A stretch of 28,868 nucleotides of DNA, taken from the NCBI GenBank assembly GCA_016297265.1, contig JAEDHB010000018.1, forward strand, positions 1 to 28,868. The letters are read 5' to 3'. Of the stretch, positions 8,733-17,733 are shown in pieces; position 1 is the first letter of the stretch, and each line of letters starts with the position of its first letter. The notes below the pieces were generated by a model. That model saw only the letters and a list, made by a program, of their open reading frames with translations. It was not told the DNA's origin and did no database searches. The position numbers and the translations under genes are program-made. The stretch comes from Butyrivibrio sp. (GTDB lineage: Bacteria; Bacillota; Clostridia; Lachnospirales; Lachnospiraceae).

Positions 8733-10369
8733 AATTAGCAAGCATTATGGGGCTTCTTGGAGGACTGGCTCTGTTTCTGTATGGAATGAAAATGATGAGT
8801 AATGGACTTGAGGTGACAGCAGGAAATAAGATAAAAAATATTTTGGAAAAAATGACTTCAAATCGGTTCATCGGAGTATTGATGGGCGCACTTGTTACTG
8901 CCATTATTCAATCCTCCTCTGCAACAACCGTTATGGTAGTCGGGTTTGTCAATATCGGGATGATGAATCTTAATCAGGCTATATGGATAATAATGGGCGC
9001 CAATATCGGAACAACCATCACCGGGCAGCTGATTGCCCTGGATATAGGTACATTTGCGCCGCTTCTGGCATTTGTGGGAGTGGTGGTCACTCTATTTGTC
9101 AAAAAAGAAAAGCTTAAATATCCGGGGGAAATCATTGCCGGATTGGGTATTCTTTTTATTGGTATGAGTATGATGAGTCAGGCAATGAAGCCTTTGGCTG
9201 AATCGGAGCGCTTTGTCGGTATGCTTACTGAATTCAAAAATCCGATAGCGGGAATTGCTGCAGGAACAGTATTTACGGCGGTAGTTCAGTCTTCATCGGC
9301 ATCAGTCGGTATGTTACAGGCACTGGCAGGAAGCGGTGTGATCGGCCTTGAGAGTGCAGCATTTGTGTTATTCGGACAGAATATTGGCACCTGTATCACA
9401 GCACTCATTGCCTCCGCAGGTACAACCCAGAATGCAAAAAGAACGACGATTGTACATATTCTTTTTAATGTTTTCGGTACAATTGTTTTCACAATTCTAT
9501 GTATCAGCACTCCGTTTACGGATATGATCATAGGATGGACCCCGGATAATCCGGAGTTGCAGATAGCCAATCTGCATACCATATTCAATGTTGTAACAAC
9601 CATTCTTTTGCTGCCTTTCGGAACATGGCTTGGAAAGATTGCAACCTTTACGCTGCGGGATAAAGCTGTTACTGAAAAGGAAGTAGGAATGAAAACTCTG
9701 TATCTTGCTGATATACATCACATCAATTCGGACAAACATCGAACATTTATTGTATGTTTTGAAGGAATAAAAATGGAATTACAACGTATGATAAAACTGG
9801 CAGGCGAAAATGTTGAAGCCGCATTTGACATTGTCAGAAACAGGAAAAAGGAAAAGCTTTCTGACGTTAAGCAAAGGGAAGAATATGTGGATTTCCTTAA
9901 CCGGGAAATAACGGGTTACATCACTGATGCAACAGCATATGAAACCACGGCAACAGGTAATATTGTGTATAATTCCCTGTTTTCCATAACAGTAAATATA
10001 GAAAGAATAAGTGACCACGCGATGAATATTGCTGAGTATTCGGAAATCATTTCCGAGAAAAAAATTCATTTTTCGGAGCAGACAATCCTCGAGGTAGAGG
10101 AGATGAAAAATACGTGCTCCGAGCTCTTTACTTTACTGACGGAAAATAGTGATAATAATAATCTTTGGCATCATAATATAATGTCTATGGAGCAGAAGAT
10201 GGATGATATGACTGTCCTGTTCAGGGAAAATATGTACAAGCGGATACGGGAAGGGAAATGCACAGATGAGGGTTGTGTTGTATATACGGAGATACTGACT
10301 GATTTTGAGAGAATAGGAGATCATGCTCTTAATATTGCAGATGAAATATTAAGAATAAATCGTTTTTAG
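8729..10369 (+). CDS. Na/Pi cotransporter family protein with PhoU-like C-terminus
   Basis: This 546-residue protein contains two inverted Na_Pi_cotrans repeats, each marked by the QSSSA signature (TAIIQSSSATTVMVVG near residue 60 and TAVVQSSSASVGML near residue 185). About eight to nine membrane helices end near residue 310. Residues about 340-545 are helical and PhoU-like, with two similar stretches containing ERISDHAMNIAEY and ERIGDHALNIADE. It has the length and order of the NptA/YjbB family, which moves phosphate with sodium and in several bacteria exports it. It starts on ATGA coupled to the small membrane protein and has GGGGG upstream. Its position behind a Mn2+ riboswitch suggests shared control with metal export, perhaps because Mn2+ and phosphate interact (inference). 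Confidence 0.92.
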   Translation: MKLASIMGLLGGLALFLYGMKMMSNGLEVTAGNKIKNILEKMTSNRFIGVLMGALVTAIIQSSSATTVMVVGFVNIGMMNLNQAIWIIMGANIGTTITGQLIALDIGTFAPLLAFVGVVVTLFVKKEKLKYPGEIIAGLGILFIGMSMMSQAMKPLAESERFVGMLTEFKNPIAGIAAGTVFTAVVQSSSASVGMLQALAGSGVIGLESAAFVLFGQNIGTCITALIASAGTTQNAKRTTIVHILFNVFGTIVFTILCISTPFTDMIIGWTPDNPELQIANLHTIFNVVTTILLLPFGTWLGKIATFTLRDKAVTEKEVGMKTLYLADIHHINSDKHRTFIVCFEGIKMELQRMIKLAGENVEAAFDIVRNRKKEKLSDVKQREEYVDFLNREITGYITDATAYETTATGNIVYNSLFSITVNIERISDHAMNIAEYSEIISEKKIHFSEQTILEVEEMKNTCSELFTLLTENSDNNNLWHHNIMSMEQKMDDMTVLFRENMYKRIREGKCTDEGCVVYTEILTDFERIGDHALNIADEILRINRF

Positions 10370-10380
10370 GGGAAAAGAAT

Positions 10381-11229
10381 ATGATTAAAAATATTTTAAA
10401 AGGCATAATAATGGGAATTGCAAATATTCTTCCGGGTGTAAGCGGAGGTACAATGGCGGTGTCCATGGGAATATATGACAAGCTTATTCAATGCATCAGC
10501 CATTTCTTTTCTGAGTTTAAGAAAAACATAATTTTTCTGATGCCACTTGCACTTGGTATGATAATTGCAATAGTTGCCTGCGCATTCGGAATGGAATATC
10601 TGTTTGATACCTTCCCTGTACAGACTGCATTTATGTTTATCGGATTGATTCTCGGAAGTATGCCCTCCATTTATGGTAAAGTTAAAAACACTCCTATTAA
10701 AGTAGGCTATGTTCTGTGTGCCGTACTATTTTTTACGGTGGTGGTTGGGATGGCTTTGATAAAAGGAACATCGGAACATACGGTTGTAATTCATCACGGA
10801 TTAGGACAGGCGTTGCTTTTGTTCCTTATTGGCGTTATTGCAGCGGCAACCATGGTTATACCGGGGGTCAGCGGCTCAATGCTATTGCTGATGTTGGGAT
10901 ATTACAATGTTATTTTGGAAAATATTAAAGGCTTTGCTGTTTCAATAATACATTGGAATATGACGGAAGTAGGGAAACATCTTTTTGTTCTGATTCCGTT
11001 TGGTATCGGAGTTGTCACAGGCGTTATCCTGATTTCCAAAGTAATAGAAATGTTGTTCAAAAAATATCCTGTTTATGTTTACTGGGCCATCCTGGGGCTT
11101 TTGGTGGCATCGCCTTTTGCAATTTTTGTTTCATTGGGGCTTCCGCCAATCACGGCGGTGAGAATACTTACCGGTGCCGTGACATTTGTTGTTGGATTTC
11201 TGATTTCCGGAAGGCTGACAGAAAAATAG
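10381..11229 (+). CDS. DUF368 family membrane protein (undecaprenyl phosphate translocase family)
   Basis: This 282-residue polytopic protein has the DUF368 signature twice: ANILPGVSGGTMA near residue 17 and TMVIPGVSGSMLLLMLG near residue 157, showing the internal repeat of the family. About eight helices are predicted. DUF368 proteins (PopT) were recently shown in other bacteria to recycle undecaprenyl phosphate across the membrane for cell wall and surface polymer synthesis. AGGGGAA precedes ATG 10381, 11 bases after the transporter stop, so it is the last gene of the riboswitch operon. No clear terminator is visible in 11230-11329. Confidence 0.9.
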   Translation: MIKNILKGIIMGIANILPGVSGGTMAVSMGIYDKLIQCISHFFSEFKKNIIFLMPLALGMIIAIVACAFGMEYLFDTFPVQTAFMFIGLILGSMPSIYGKVKNTPIKVGYVLCAVLFFTVVVGMALIKGTSEHTVVIHHGLGQALLLFLIGVIAAATMVIPGVSGSMLLLMLGYYNVILENIKGFAVSIIHWNMTEVGKHLFVLIPFGIGVVTGVILISKVIEMLFKKYPVYVYWAILGLLVASPFAIFVSLGLPPITAVRILTGAVTFVVGFLISGRLTEK

Positions 11230-11329
11230 CGAATTTTTGCGATGTATTTTTAGTGCGAAAATCTGCCTTTGGTATTAAAATAGTACTATAAGTTATTTTG
11301 CAAAAATAATACGAAAGACGGGGATAGCT

Positions 11330-12127
11330 ATGGATAAGTACAGGTTGTTGATAACAGGAAAAAACAAAGCGGTCATAGATGATTTTTTTAATCATACAGG
11401 GAATGAATTTGAGACGGTAAGTACTTCCGACAGAATGGATGATATTAATCGCCATCTCGATTTTTTTAAGCCACAGGTAATGGTGCTGGCATTGTATGAT
11501 GAATCAAGGGATGATGTATTTAAATTTACTGAATTGAAAAGGCGTCTTGCCAAGGAAGAGATAGTGCTTGTGATAATTGGTGAAAAAGAAGATTGTGACA
11601 TCTTTGAGAAGGTTACATTCCATATGGCTGATTACATAATACACAGGCCGGTGGATGTGTCGGAGATTAGGAACAGAATTGTTAATTATCTTGAGGAGAT
11701 CGAGAAGCAGAAAGAAGAGGACAGAGAGATTCAGCTTGCGCTGGAGGCCTTGAGAGAGCAGCAGAGAAGAAAGCATGTGCTGGTCATTGATGATGACCCA
11801 TTAATGCTTAAGCTTATCAAGGAATATCTGCATGAGAATTATGATGTTGCTACGGCGGTCAGCGGCAAGATTGCATACAAATTTCTCGAGAATAAAACAA
11901 CCGATCTTATTCTGCTCGATTATGAGATGCCGGTTGAAAACGGGCCAATGGTTCTGGAAAACCTTCGTCAGAATAGTGAACTAGCCAATATCCCGGTTGT
12001 GTTCCTTACCGGAATATCGGACAAGGAAAAGATAAAACAGGCTTTGATGCTTAAGCCACAGGGCTATCTTCTCAAACCGATTGACAGGGAGACATTGTTA
12101 GGTACTATTGAGAAATTCCTTGGTTAG
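11330..12127 (+). CDS. Response regulator with two receiver-like domains, no output domain
   Basis: The 265-residue protein has an N-terminal receiver-like fold (about 1-122) that has lost the acidic pocket and phospho-Asp (PQVMVLALYDE in place of D-x-x-MP). A charged coiled-coil linker (about 125-145, EIEKQKEEDREIQLALEALR) joins it to a complete C-terminal receiver. The latter has VIDDD at its start, phospho-Asp D197 in LLDYEMP, the Thr of FLTG and the Lys of LLKP. There is no DNA-binding or enzymatic output, so it probably acts by protein contact with the hybrid kinase encoded 14 bases downstream. GGGGATAG precedes ATG 11330. Confidence 0.88.
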   Translation: MDKYRLLITGKNKAVIDDFFNHTGNEFETVSTSDRMDDINRHLDFFKPQVMVLALYDESRDDVFKFTELKRRLAKEEIVLVIIGEKEDCDIFEKVTFHMADYIIHRPVDVSEIRNRIVNYLEEIEKQKEEDREIQLALEALREQQRRKHVLVIDDDPLMLKLIKEYLHENYDVATAVSGKIAYKFLENKTTDLILLDYEMPVENGPMVLENLRQNSELANIPVVFLTGISDKEKIKQALMLKPQGYLLKPIDRETLLGTIEKFLG

Positions 12128-12141
12128 CAGAGGTGTTACTT

Positions 12142-14850
12142 ATGGAAGATGTTAGAGATGATACAATTGAAGATTTATATATTACTGACCTGATTGATGT
12201 CTCGGTTCTGCAGCGCATACAGGACATGTTTTCCGATATGTTTGGAATGGCGGCACTGACAACGGATCATCAGGGCAAACCTGTAACTACGGGAAGCGGG
12301 TTTACAGAGTTTTGTTCACAGCATGTCAGATGTTCCGCCACCGGTAAACAAAGGTGTGAATACTGCGATTTATTTGGTGCGGAAGAGACAAAGAGCAACG
12401 GGCACAGCGTATTTTACAAATGTCATGCCGGACTTTACGATTTTTCGTCACCTATTATGGTCAATGGTAAGCTTATCGGTAGCTTTATCGGGGGACAGGT
12501 GCTTATGGTGCCACCGGATAAGGAATATGTATATGATATAGCGAGGGATTTGGATATTGACCCTGAAAGTCTGTGGAAGGCAGCCCAAAAAGTAAAAATG
12601 CGCTCTGCTGAAGATATTAACAATGCCTCCACATATTTGCAGACTGTTTCCAATATTTTGACAGATATGGCATATGGCAAATATCAGGCAATACAGGCGG
12701 CAAAGGAAATTGAGAGAGTGGCCAATATGAAATCAGACTTCCTTGCCAATATGTCCCATGAGATTCGTACTCCGATGAATGCCGTTATCGGTATGGCGGA
12801 GCTGGCACTTCGGGAAAATCTCACGCCTGCGGCAAAGAATTATATTAATCAGATAAAATCGTCCGGAAGGTCCCTTATCAATATCATCAATGATATTCTT
12901 GATTTTTCAAAAATTGAATCAGGTAAAATGGATATTATTTGTGATGAATATGAGCCGCTGTCTCTTTTTAATGATGTTGCCAATATAATAATGACAAGAC
13001 TTCAGGACAAGCCGGTGGAATTAATCCTGGATATTGATCCCGGTTTTCCTAAAAAACTGTACGGCGACAGCCAGAGAATACGACAGATTATTATTAATCT
13101 TTTGAATAATGCCGTTAAATTTACCCGACACGGACGAGTGAAATTGAAGGCTATGTTCAAAAAATTTGACGATCAAAGCATTACCATTATGGTGTCGGTA
13201 ATGGATACCGGAATTGGTATCAAGAAAGAGGACATTGGTAAGCTTTTCCAATCCTTCCAACAGCTGGACAGCAAGCGTAACCGCAATGTTGAGGGAACCG
13301 GACTCGGACTTGCAATAACCCAGAAGCTTCTGGAATTGATGGATGGCAGTATTCTGGTTGAAAGTGAGTATGAAAAGGGAAGCACATTTACCTTTGAACT
13401 GCCACAAAAGGTTGTTGACTGGTCACCTTCCATTATTGCACACAATGCCGAAGAGCAGGTGGTAATTGGATTCTTCAATAACAAATATCTTGCAAGAGAA
13501 TTTTATCGGGATTTGAACAGACTAAATGTATATAGTATTGCCCTTATATCAGCTGACAGATTTACGAATCTTATGCAGGAAAATCGCAATGACATAGGGA
13601 ACAAAAAGCGATATTTCTTTGTTGAAAAGAGAGATTTCACGGAAGAACTTCAAAATCTCGCAAAAATGAATCCGGATATAATTACAGTGGTCATTATTGA
13701 TTTCTTTGATGATTTCAAATCGGATATTCCGAGTGTTAAGGTTTTGAAAAAGCCTATTTCTGCATTTGCGATTGCAATGCTTCTCAATAATGAGGAATTT
13801 CTTTCGAATGCTTCCGAGGGCGCTTTTGAAATGCACTTTAAAGCACCGGATGCCAAGGTTCTGATTGTCGATGACAATGTGATTAATCTTACGGTTGCGG
13901 AGGGATTTCTTGAACCGCTTGAGATGCAGTTGTATTCGGCAACCGGAGGTAAGGAAGCAATCGATATGATTGGCAAGGAACATTTTGACCTGATTTTTAT
14001 GGATCATATGATGCCGGATATTGATGGTGTGGAGACAACAAGAATCATCAGAAGAATGTACCCGGCTTACAATGATGTTCCTATTATTGCACTTACTGCC
14101 AATGCTGTTGGCGGTGCCAAGGAGATGTTTTTATCGGAGGGGATGAACGATTTTATTCCAAAGCCGATTGAGGTAAGCAATCTTGTCAGCAAGGTTAAAC
14201 AGTGGCTCCCTGTTGAAAAGATTCAGAAGGGAAGTACAATTGTTGCCAAAGCGGAGGAAACTGACAGTGGCGAAATCTATGTTGCAGACCTGGATACCGC
14301 GGCGGCAATTAAACTGCTGGGAAGTGAAAAACTATTCTGGACCATACTTGAGAAATACTACAATTCAATCAAGAGCACTTCGGAAAAAATTGTCCGTTAT
14401 ATGGATGAGAGCAATTGGGCGGCCTACACTGTAGAAGTACATGCGCTCAAGAGCGTTTCAAAACAGATTGGAGCCATGGAATTATCGGAGATGGCAGCGG
14501 AACTTGAGAAGGCGGGCAACGCAAGGGATACAAATTATATTCTCAACAACACGGACAAAATGCTGGAAAAATACAATGCCTACCACGATGCTTTTTCGTT
14601 CTATTTTGCAAAGGAGCAGGTTGAGGAACAAAAATCCGGCATTGACAGGGATTCCCTGATTAGTATTTTGGACAAAATGCTTATTGCTGTTGATAATCTT
14701 GACATGGATGAGATGGAGGCAGTTATCGGCGAATTGCAAAAATATGAATTTGATGGTGCCAATTATTTTGATGAGCTTGCTCAGGCATCGGAGAATGTAG
14801 ATGTGGATACGTGTGCTGAAATTGTAAATAAATGGAAAGCAGAATTGTAA
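12142..14850 (+). CDS. Hybrid sensor histidine kinase with PocR domain, receivers and HPt
   Basis: The roughly 902-residue cytosolic protein has no membrane helix. Residues about 18-180 form a PocR ligand-binding domain with a Cys cluster (RCSATGKQRCEYCD) and YDFSSPIMVNGKLIGSF; such domains bind small hydrocarbons or metabolites. A HisKA domain carries phospho-His H206 in MSHEIRTPMN. The HATPase has NLLNNAVKFT, DTGIGI and GTGLGLAI. A degenerate receiver follows (about 435-560, no phospho-Asp pattern but ending KVLKKPI), then an intact receiver with D621 in MDHMMPD and the Lys of FIPKPI, and an HPt domain with H767 in EVHALKSVSKQ. ATG 12142 is preferred over the in-frame GTG at 12133 because AGAGGTG lies seven bases before it. 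A multi-step phosphorelay with the neighbouring regulator is likely; the final DNA-binding partner is not in the operon. Confidence 0.9.
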   Translation: MEDVRDDTIEDLYITDLIDVSVLQRIQDMFSDMFGMAALTTDHQGKPVTTGSGFTEFCSQHVRCSATGKQRCEYCDLFGAEETKSNGHSVFYKCHAGLYDFSSPIMVNGKLIGSFIGGQVLMVPPDKEYVYDIARDLDIDPESLWKAAQKVKMRSAEDINNASTYLQTVSNILTDMAYGKYQAIQAAKEIERVANMKSDFLANMSHEIRTPMNAVIGMAELALRENLTPAAKNYINQIKSSGRSLINIINDILDFSKIESGKMDIICDEYEPLSLFNDVANIIMTRLQDKPVELILDIDPGFPKKLYGDSQRIRQIIINLLNNAVKFTRHGRVKLKAMFKKFDDQSITIMVSVMDTGIGIKKEDIGKLFQSFQQLDSKRNRNVEGTGLGLAITQKLLELMDGSILVESEYEKGSTFTFELPQKVVDWSPSIIAHNAEEQVVIGFFNNKYLAREFYRDLNRLNVYSIALISADRFTNLMQENRNDIGNKKRYFFVEKRDFTEELQNLAKMNPDIITVVIIDFFDDFKSDIPSVKVLKKPISAFAIAMLLNNEEFLSNASEGAFEMHFKAPDAKVLIVDDNVINLTVAEGFLEPLEMQLYSATGGKEAIDMIGKEHFDLIFMDHMMPDIDGVETTRIIRRMYPAYNDVPIIALTANAVGGAKEMFLSEGMNDFIPKPIEVSNLVSKVKQWLPVEKIQKGSTIVAKAEETDSGEIYVADLDTAAAIKLLGSEKLFWTILEKYYNSIKSTSEKIVRYMDESNWAAYTVEVHALKSVSKQIGAMELSEMAAELEKAGNARDTNYILNNTDKMLEKYNAYHDAFSFYFAKEQVEEQKSGIDRDSLISILDKMLIAVDNLDMDEMEAVIGELQKYEFDGANYFDELAQASENVDVDTCAEIVNKWKAEL

Positions 14851-14864
14851 CAGGGAGGGAAAAT

Positions 14865-15716
14865 ATGCAGGAAAACAGAAGTAATAATTTAGGAATACTG
14901 TTTACGGATGATGCAGGCAATGGACTGACGCAGGATTTTTTCGCTTCAATTATCAATAGTTTCAAGTGTTATGTCGAGAAAAAGGGCTACAATGTGGTCT
15001 TTATCAACTGCACTGATGAGGGGCAGGAAATGTGTTCAATGGTTGCCCAGTGCAAAAAATTGGACTTGGAAGGAATTTTTGTTGCATGCACACATATTGA
15101 GGATCCTCGGGTAAAGGAACTTCTGGATTTGGATATTCCGGCAGTATCCGTTGATTTGGAAATGGATCGGGATAAATCCGTATGTATATCTTCGGACAAT
15201 GTTAATGGAGTGTATAATCTCGTGGACTATATTGTGTCAAAAGGGCATACAAAGATAGCATATATTCACAGTGAATCTAGCAATATAGTTACCCAGATTA
15301 GAAAGAAAGCATTCTTTGAAGCTATTGAAAAAAACGGAATTGAGATTCCGGCGGAATACATATGTGAAGGCAAATTCCGCGACATGGATAAGGCAAGCTA
15401 TTTTACGGACAAGCTTTTGCAGCTTCCGAACCCACCGACATGCATAATTTATTCGGATGATTTTGCAGCAATCGGCGGACTTAATACAGCACATGCCAGA
15501 GGCTTGGAGGTTCCGCGTGATGTAGCGATTGCAGGCTACGATGGAATTAGAGTTGCTATGCAGTATGAGCCACGTCTGACTACCGTCCGTCAGCGTTCGG
15601 ATAAGATGGGTGAGGTATGTGGCAAGATGCTGCTTGAAATAATTCAAAATGAGAGCAATATTACCGACAAACTTATTCTGATTGATACGGATTTGGAAAA
15701 GGGAAGAACGGTATAA
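14865..15716 (+). CDS. LacI/PurR-type sugar-binding protein lacking a DNA-binding domain
   Basis: The 283-residue protein matches the periplasmic-binding-protein-like effector domain of LacI/PurR regulators from its first residues (NLGILFTDDAGN, then VSVDLEMDRD, HTKIAYIH, FAAIGGL, IAGYDGIRVA, LTTVRQ). The usual N-terminal helix-turn-helix of about 55 residues is absent, and there is no signal peptide, so it should be a cytosolic ligand-binding module. GGGAGGG precedes ATG 14865. It lies 14 bases after the kinase gene and before a terminator, so it is co-transcribed with the two-component genes. It may present a sugar signal to the PocR kinase (inference). An in-frame ATG at 14832 inside the kinase gene was rejected because it lacks a ribosome binding site. 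Confidence 0.88.
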   Translation: MQENRSNNLGILFTDDAGNGLTQDFFASIINSFKCYVEKKGYNVVFINCTDEGQEMCSMVAQCKKLDLEGIFVACTHIEDPRVKELLDLDIPAVSVDLEMDRDKSVCISSDNVNGVYNLVDYIVSKGHTKIAYIHSESSNIVTQIRKKAFFEAIEKNGIEIPAEYICEGKFRDMDKASYFTDKLLQLPNPPTCIIYSDDFAAIGGLNTAHARGLEVPRDVAIAGYDGIRVAMQYEPRLTTVRQRSDKMGEVCGKMLLEIIQNESNITDKLILIDTDLEKGRTV

Positions 15717-15731
15717 TTTCGATAGGATAAG

Positions 15732-15769
15732 AATGGCATCTGTTCAATTGTGAGCAGGTGCCATTTTTT
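15732..15769 (+). terminator. Intrinsic terminator of the two-component operon
   Basis: AATGGCATCTGTTC (15732-15745) pairs with GAGCAGGTGCCATT, two of the pairs being G-U, across a short loop, and six Ts end at 15769. It separates the kinase/sugar-binding operon from the bat-like operon, whose promoter starts 28 bases later. Confidence 0.9.
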
Positions 15770-15796
15770 GTGAACATTTTTTCACATTTTAAGTAA

Positions 15797-15825
15797 TTGT
15801 AAAGGCATAAATACTGTGATATATT
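15797..15825 (+). promoter_or_regulatory. Sigma-A-type promoter of the bat-like operon
   Basis: TTGTAA (15797-15802) and TATATT (15820-15825) are 17 bases apart with a TGA extended -10 element. It lies between the terminator of the previous operon and the moxR start at 15867, giving a leader of roughly 35 bases. Confidence 0.7.
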
Positions 15826-15866
15826 GTTTCTGTATTATTGATAAAAGATATTTAGGAGTGTTGAAA

Positions 15867-16850
15867 ATGCATAGCGAAATTACAGACGAAGAATTAAAGA
15901 GAGCAATTGAGATAACCAGAAATCTTAACGAGTATTACAATAGTAAGGTTGTAGGACAGCCATATCTTGGATTTGCACTTATGGTTGCTATGATGAGCAA
16001 CGGGCATATCCTGCTGGAATCTGTTCCGGGCCTTGCCAAAACAACTGCTGCAAAGGTTATGACGGAAGCGGTTGCGGGTACTTTTTCGAGAATTCAGTGT
16101 ACCCCGGACCTTTTACCAAGTGATATTACAGGTACACAGACCTACAATATGTCAAACAATACTTTTGAAAACAAACTTGGCCCGGTTTTTGCAAATTTTG
16201 TTCTGCTCGACGAGATTAACCGTTCCAGTGCTAAGACTCAGAGTGCAATGCTTGAGGCAATGCAGGAACATCAGGTTAGTATCGGCGGTGATATCTATAA
16301 GCTTCCTGAAGTATTTGTGGTTATTGCCACCCAGAATCCGATTGAGCAGGAAGGAACATATATGCTTTCAGAAGCACAGCTGGATAGATTTTTGCTTAAG
16401 GTTAAGTTGAATTACCCGAATGCGCAGGCTGAGATGGAAGTACTTAACAGAATTGAGAAAGAAGTATTTGATGAATCAGGAGAAGTAGCAACCTTGGAGG
16501 ATATTATTTTTCTTCAAAATCTTACCAAGAGAGTGTATATGGATGATTCGATTAAACAATACATTGTCAATATTGTTCAGGCAACCCGTAATACTAACAG
16601 AATACTCAGACCGGAGATGGCACAGTATGTTGCCATGGGGGCAAGTACCAGAGCCGCGATAGCTTTTATGGAGGTTGCAAAGGCAGTTGCACTTATCAAC
16701 GGAAGAACACATTGCATTCCTGATGATGTAAAAGCGATGAGATATTCTGTTTTACGCCACAGGTTAGTACTTAACTATGCTGCAACAGCGGACGGAATTA
16801 GAGAAGAAAATATTATTGATGAGATATTAGGAGCTGTTCAGACACCATGA
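15867..16850 (+). CDS. MoxR-family AAA+ ATPase
   Basis: The 327-residue protein shows the MoxR Walker A form (LESVPGLAKTTAAK), Walker B with the following sensor stretch (FVLLDEINRSSAKTQSAMLEAMQE), ATQNPIEQEGTYMLSEAQLDRF and the C-terminal lid. MoxR ATPases act as chaperone-like factors that help mature proteins carrying VWA domains or metal centres; two VWA genes follow here. ATG 15867 is chosen since TAGGAG precedes it at good spacing; the longer GTG-start reading from 15816 would begin inside the promoter. Its stop overlaps the next start (ATGA). Confidence 0.95.
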   Translation: MHSEITDEELKRAIEITRNLNEYYNSKVVGQPYLGFALMVAMMSNGHILLESVPGLAKTTAAKVMTEAVAGTFSRIQCTPDLLPSDITGTQTYNMSNNTFENKLGPVFANFVLLDEINRSSAKTQSAMLEAMQEHQVSIGGDIYKLPEVFVVIATQNPIEQEGTYMLSEAQLDRFLLKVKLNYPNAQAEMEVLNRIEKEVFDESGEVATLEDIIFLQNLTKRVYMDDSIKQYIVNIVQATRNTNRILRPEMAQYVAMGASTRAAIAFMEVAKAVALINGRTHCIPDDVKAMRYSVLRHRLVLNYAATADGIREENIIDEILGAVQTP

Positions 16851-17731
16851 AAATGAAGTATATTTCCAGAATCCGTTCGGGTCTGAGAGGATATAACAGA
16901 ATAGATTCAAAGAAGGCGACAGCACGAATTATTGATGGCTCATACAATTCAGTCTACAAAGGAAGAAGTATGAATTTCGATGAGCTTCGGGAATATGTTC
17001 CCGGTGATAATATTAAGGATATGGATTGGAAAGCCTCCGCAAGGAGTGGGCGCCTTCTTGTAAAACAGTATATTGCAGAGAAAAAACATAATATCATGTT
17101 TGTGATGGATACTACGAAAAGAATGCTCGCAGATACTATGGCAGGTCAGGAAAAGCGCGATGTTGCCATCATGAGTGCCGGTACACTTGCCTATATGGTT
17201 AATCGGCAGAGGGATTATATCGGAGCAGTATTTTCTGAAGGAAAAGGAATTTGTTCCATCCCATTCAGTTCAGAGCTTTTAAGTGTGGAAATTATGCTTC
17301 AGAAATATCATGATTATGTAACCATGGATAACAATTCCGATATCAATGATTCATTGGAGTATATTGTATGCAATTTTAAGCAGAGGATGATAGTAGTCAT
17401 AGTTACCGACATTGACGGAGTTAGCAGAATTCAGGAAAATGTGCTGAGAAGACTTCTGGTAAAACATGATGTTATTTTGATTAATATCGGGGATGTGGAT
17501 ATTGCGGGGAGCAATGTCTATGATGTTGAAACAGGAAGTTATCTTCCGGAATTTTTTACCGGTAATAAAAAACTTATCTGCCGGATTGAGGAGCAGAGGC
17601 GGAGAAAGCTTGCGGAGTGTGAGACCAAGCTTAAGCGTTACGGAGTTGCGCATTCCACAATTCAGGATATAAATTGTCTGGATAAGCAATTGGGAGAACT
17701 TTTGGATAAACACAGGAGTGAAAAAAGATAG
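16847..17731 (+). CDS. DUF58 domain protein
   Basis: The 294-residue protein contains the DUF58 core: FDELREYVPGDNIKDMDWKA, then RLLVKQYIAEK and a VWA-like strand NIMFVMDTTKRM in which the metal-site motif is only partly kept (D-T-T-K-R). It is the standard second gene of moxR/bat operons and is thought to work with MoxR and the VWA proteins in envelope stress or protein maturation. Translation is coupled to moxR by ATGA overlap. No membrane helix is visible, so it is cytosolic or peripheral. Confidence 0.92.
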   Translation: MKMKYISRIRSGLRGYNRIDSKKATARIIDGSYNSVYKGRSMNFDELREYVPGDNIKDMDWKASARSGRLLVKQYIAEKKHNIMFVMDTTKRMLADTMAGQEKRDVAIMSAGTLAYMVNRQRDYIGAVFSEGKGICSIPFSSELLSVEIMLQKYHDYVTMDNNSDINDSLEYIVCNFKQRMIVVIVTDIDGVSRIQENVLRRLLVKHDVILINIGDVDIAGSNVYDVETGSYLPEFFTGNKKLICRIEEQRRRKLAECETKLKRYGVAHSTIQDINCLDKQLGELLDKHRSEKR

Positions 17732-17733
17732 CA

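Noticed and set aside
12133..12141. GTG start for the hybrid kinase
   Set aside because: The GTG overlaps the AGAGGTG ribosome binding site that serves ATG 12142.
13549..14007. 152-residue minus-strand open frame in the kinase gene
   Set aside because: It is a shadow of the receiver-encoding region; composition and lack of a ribosome binding site argue against translation.
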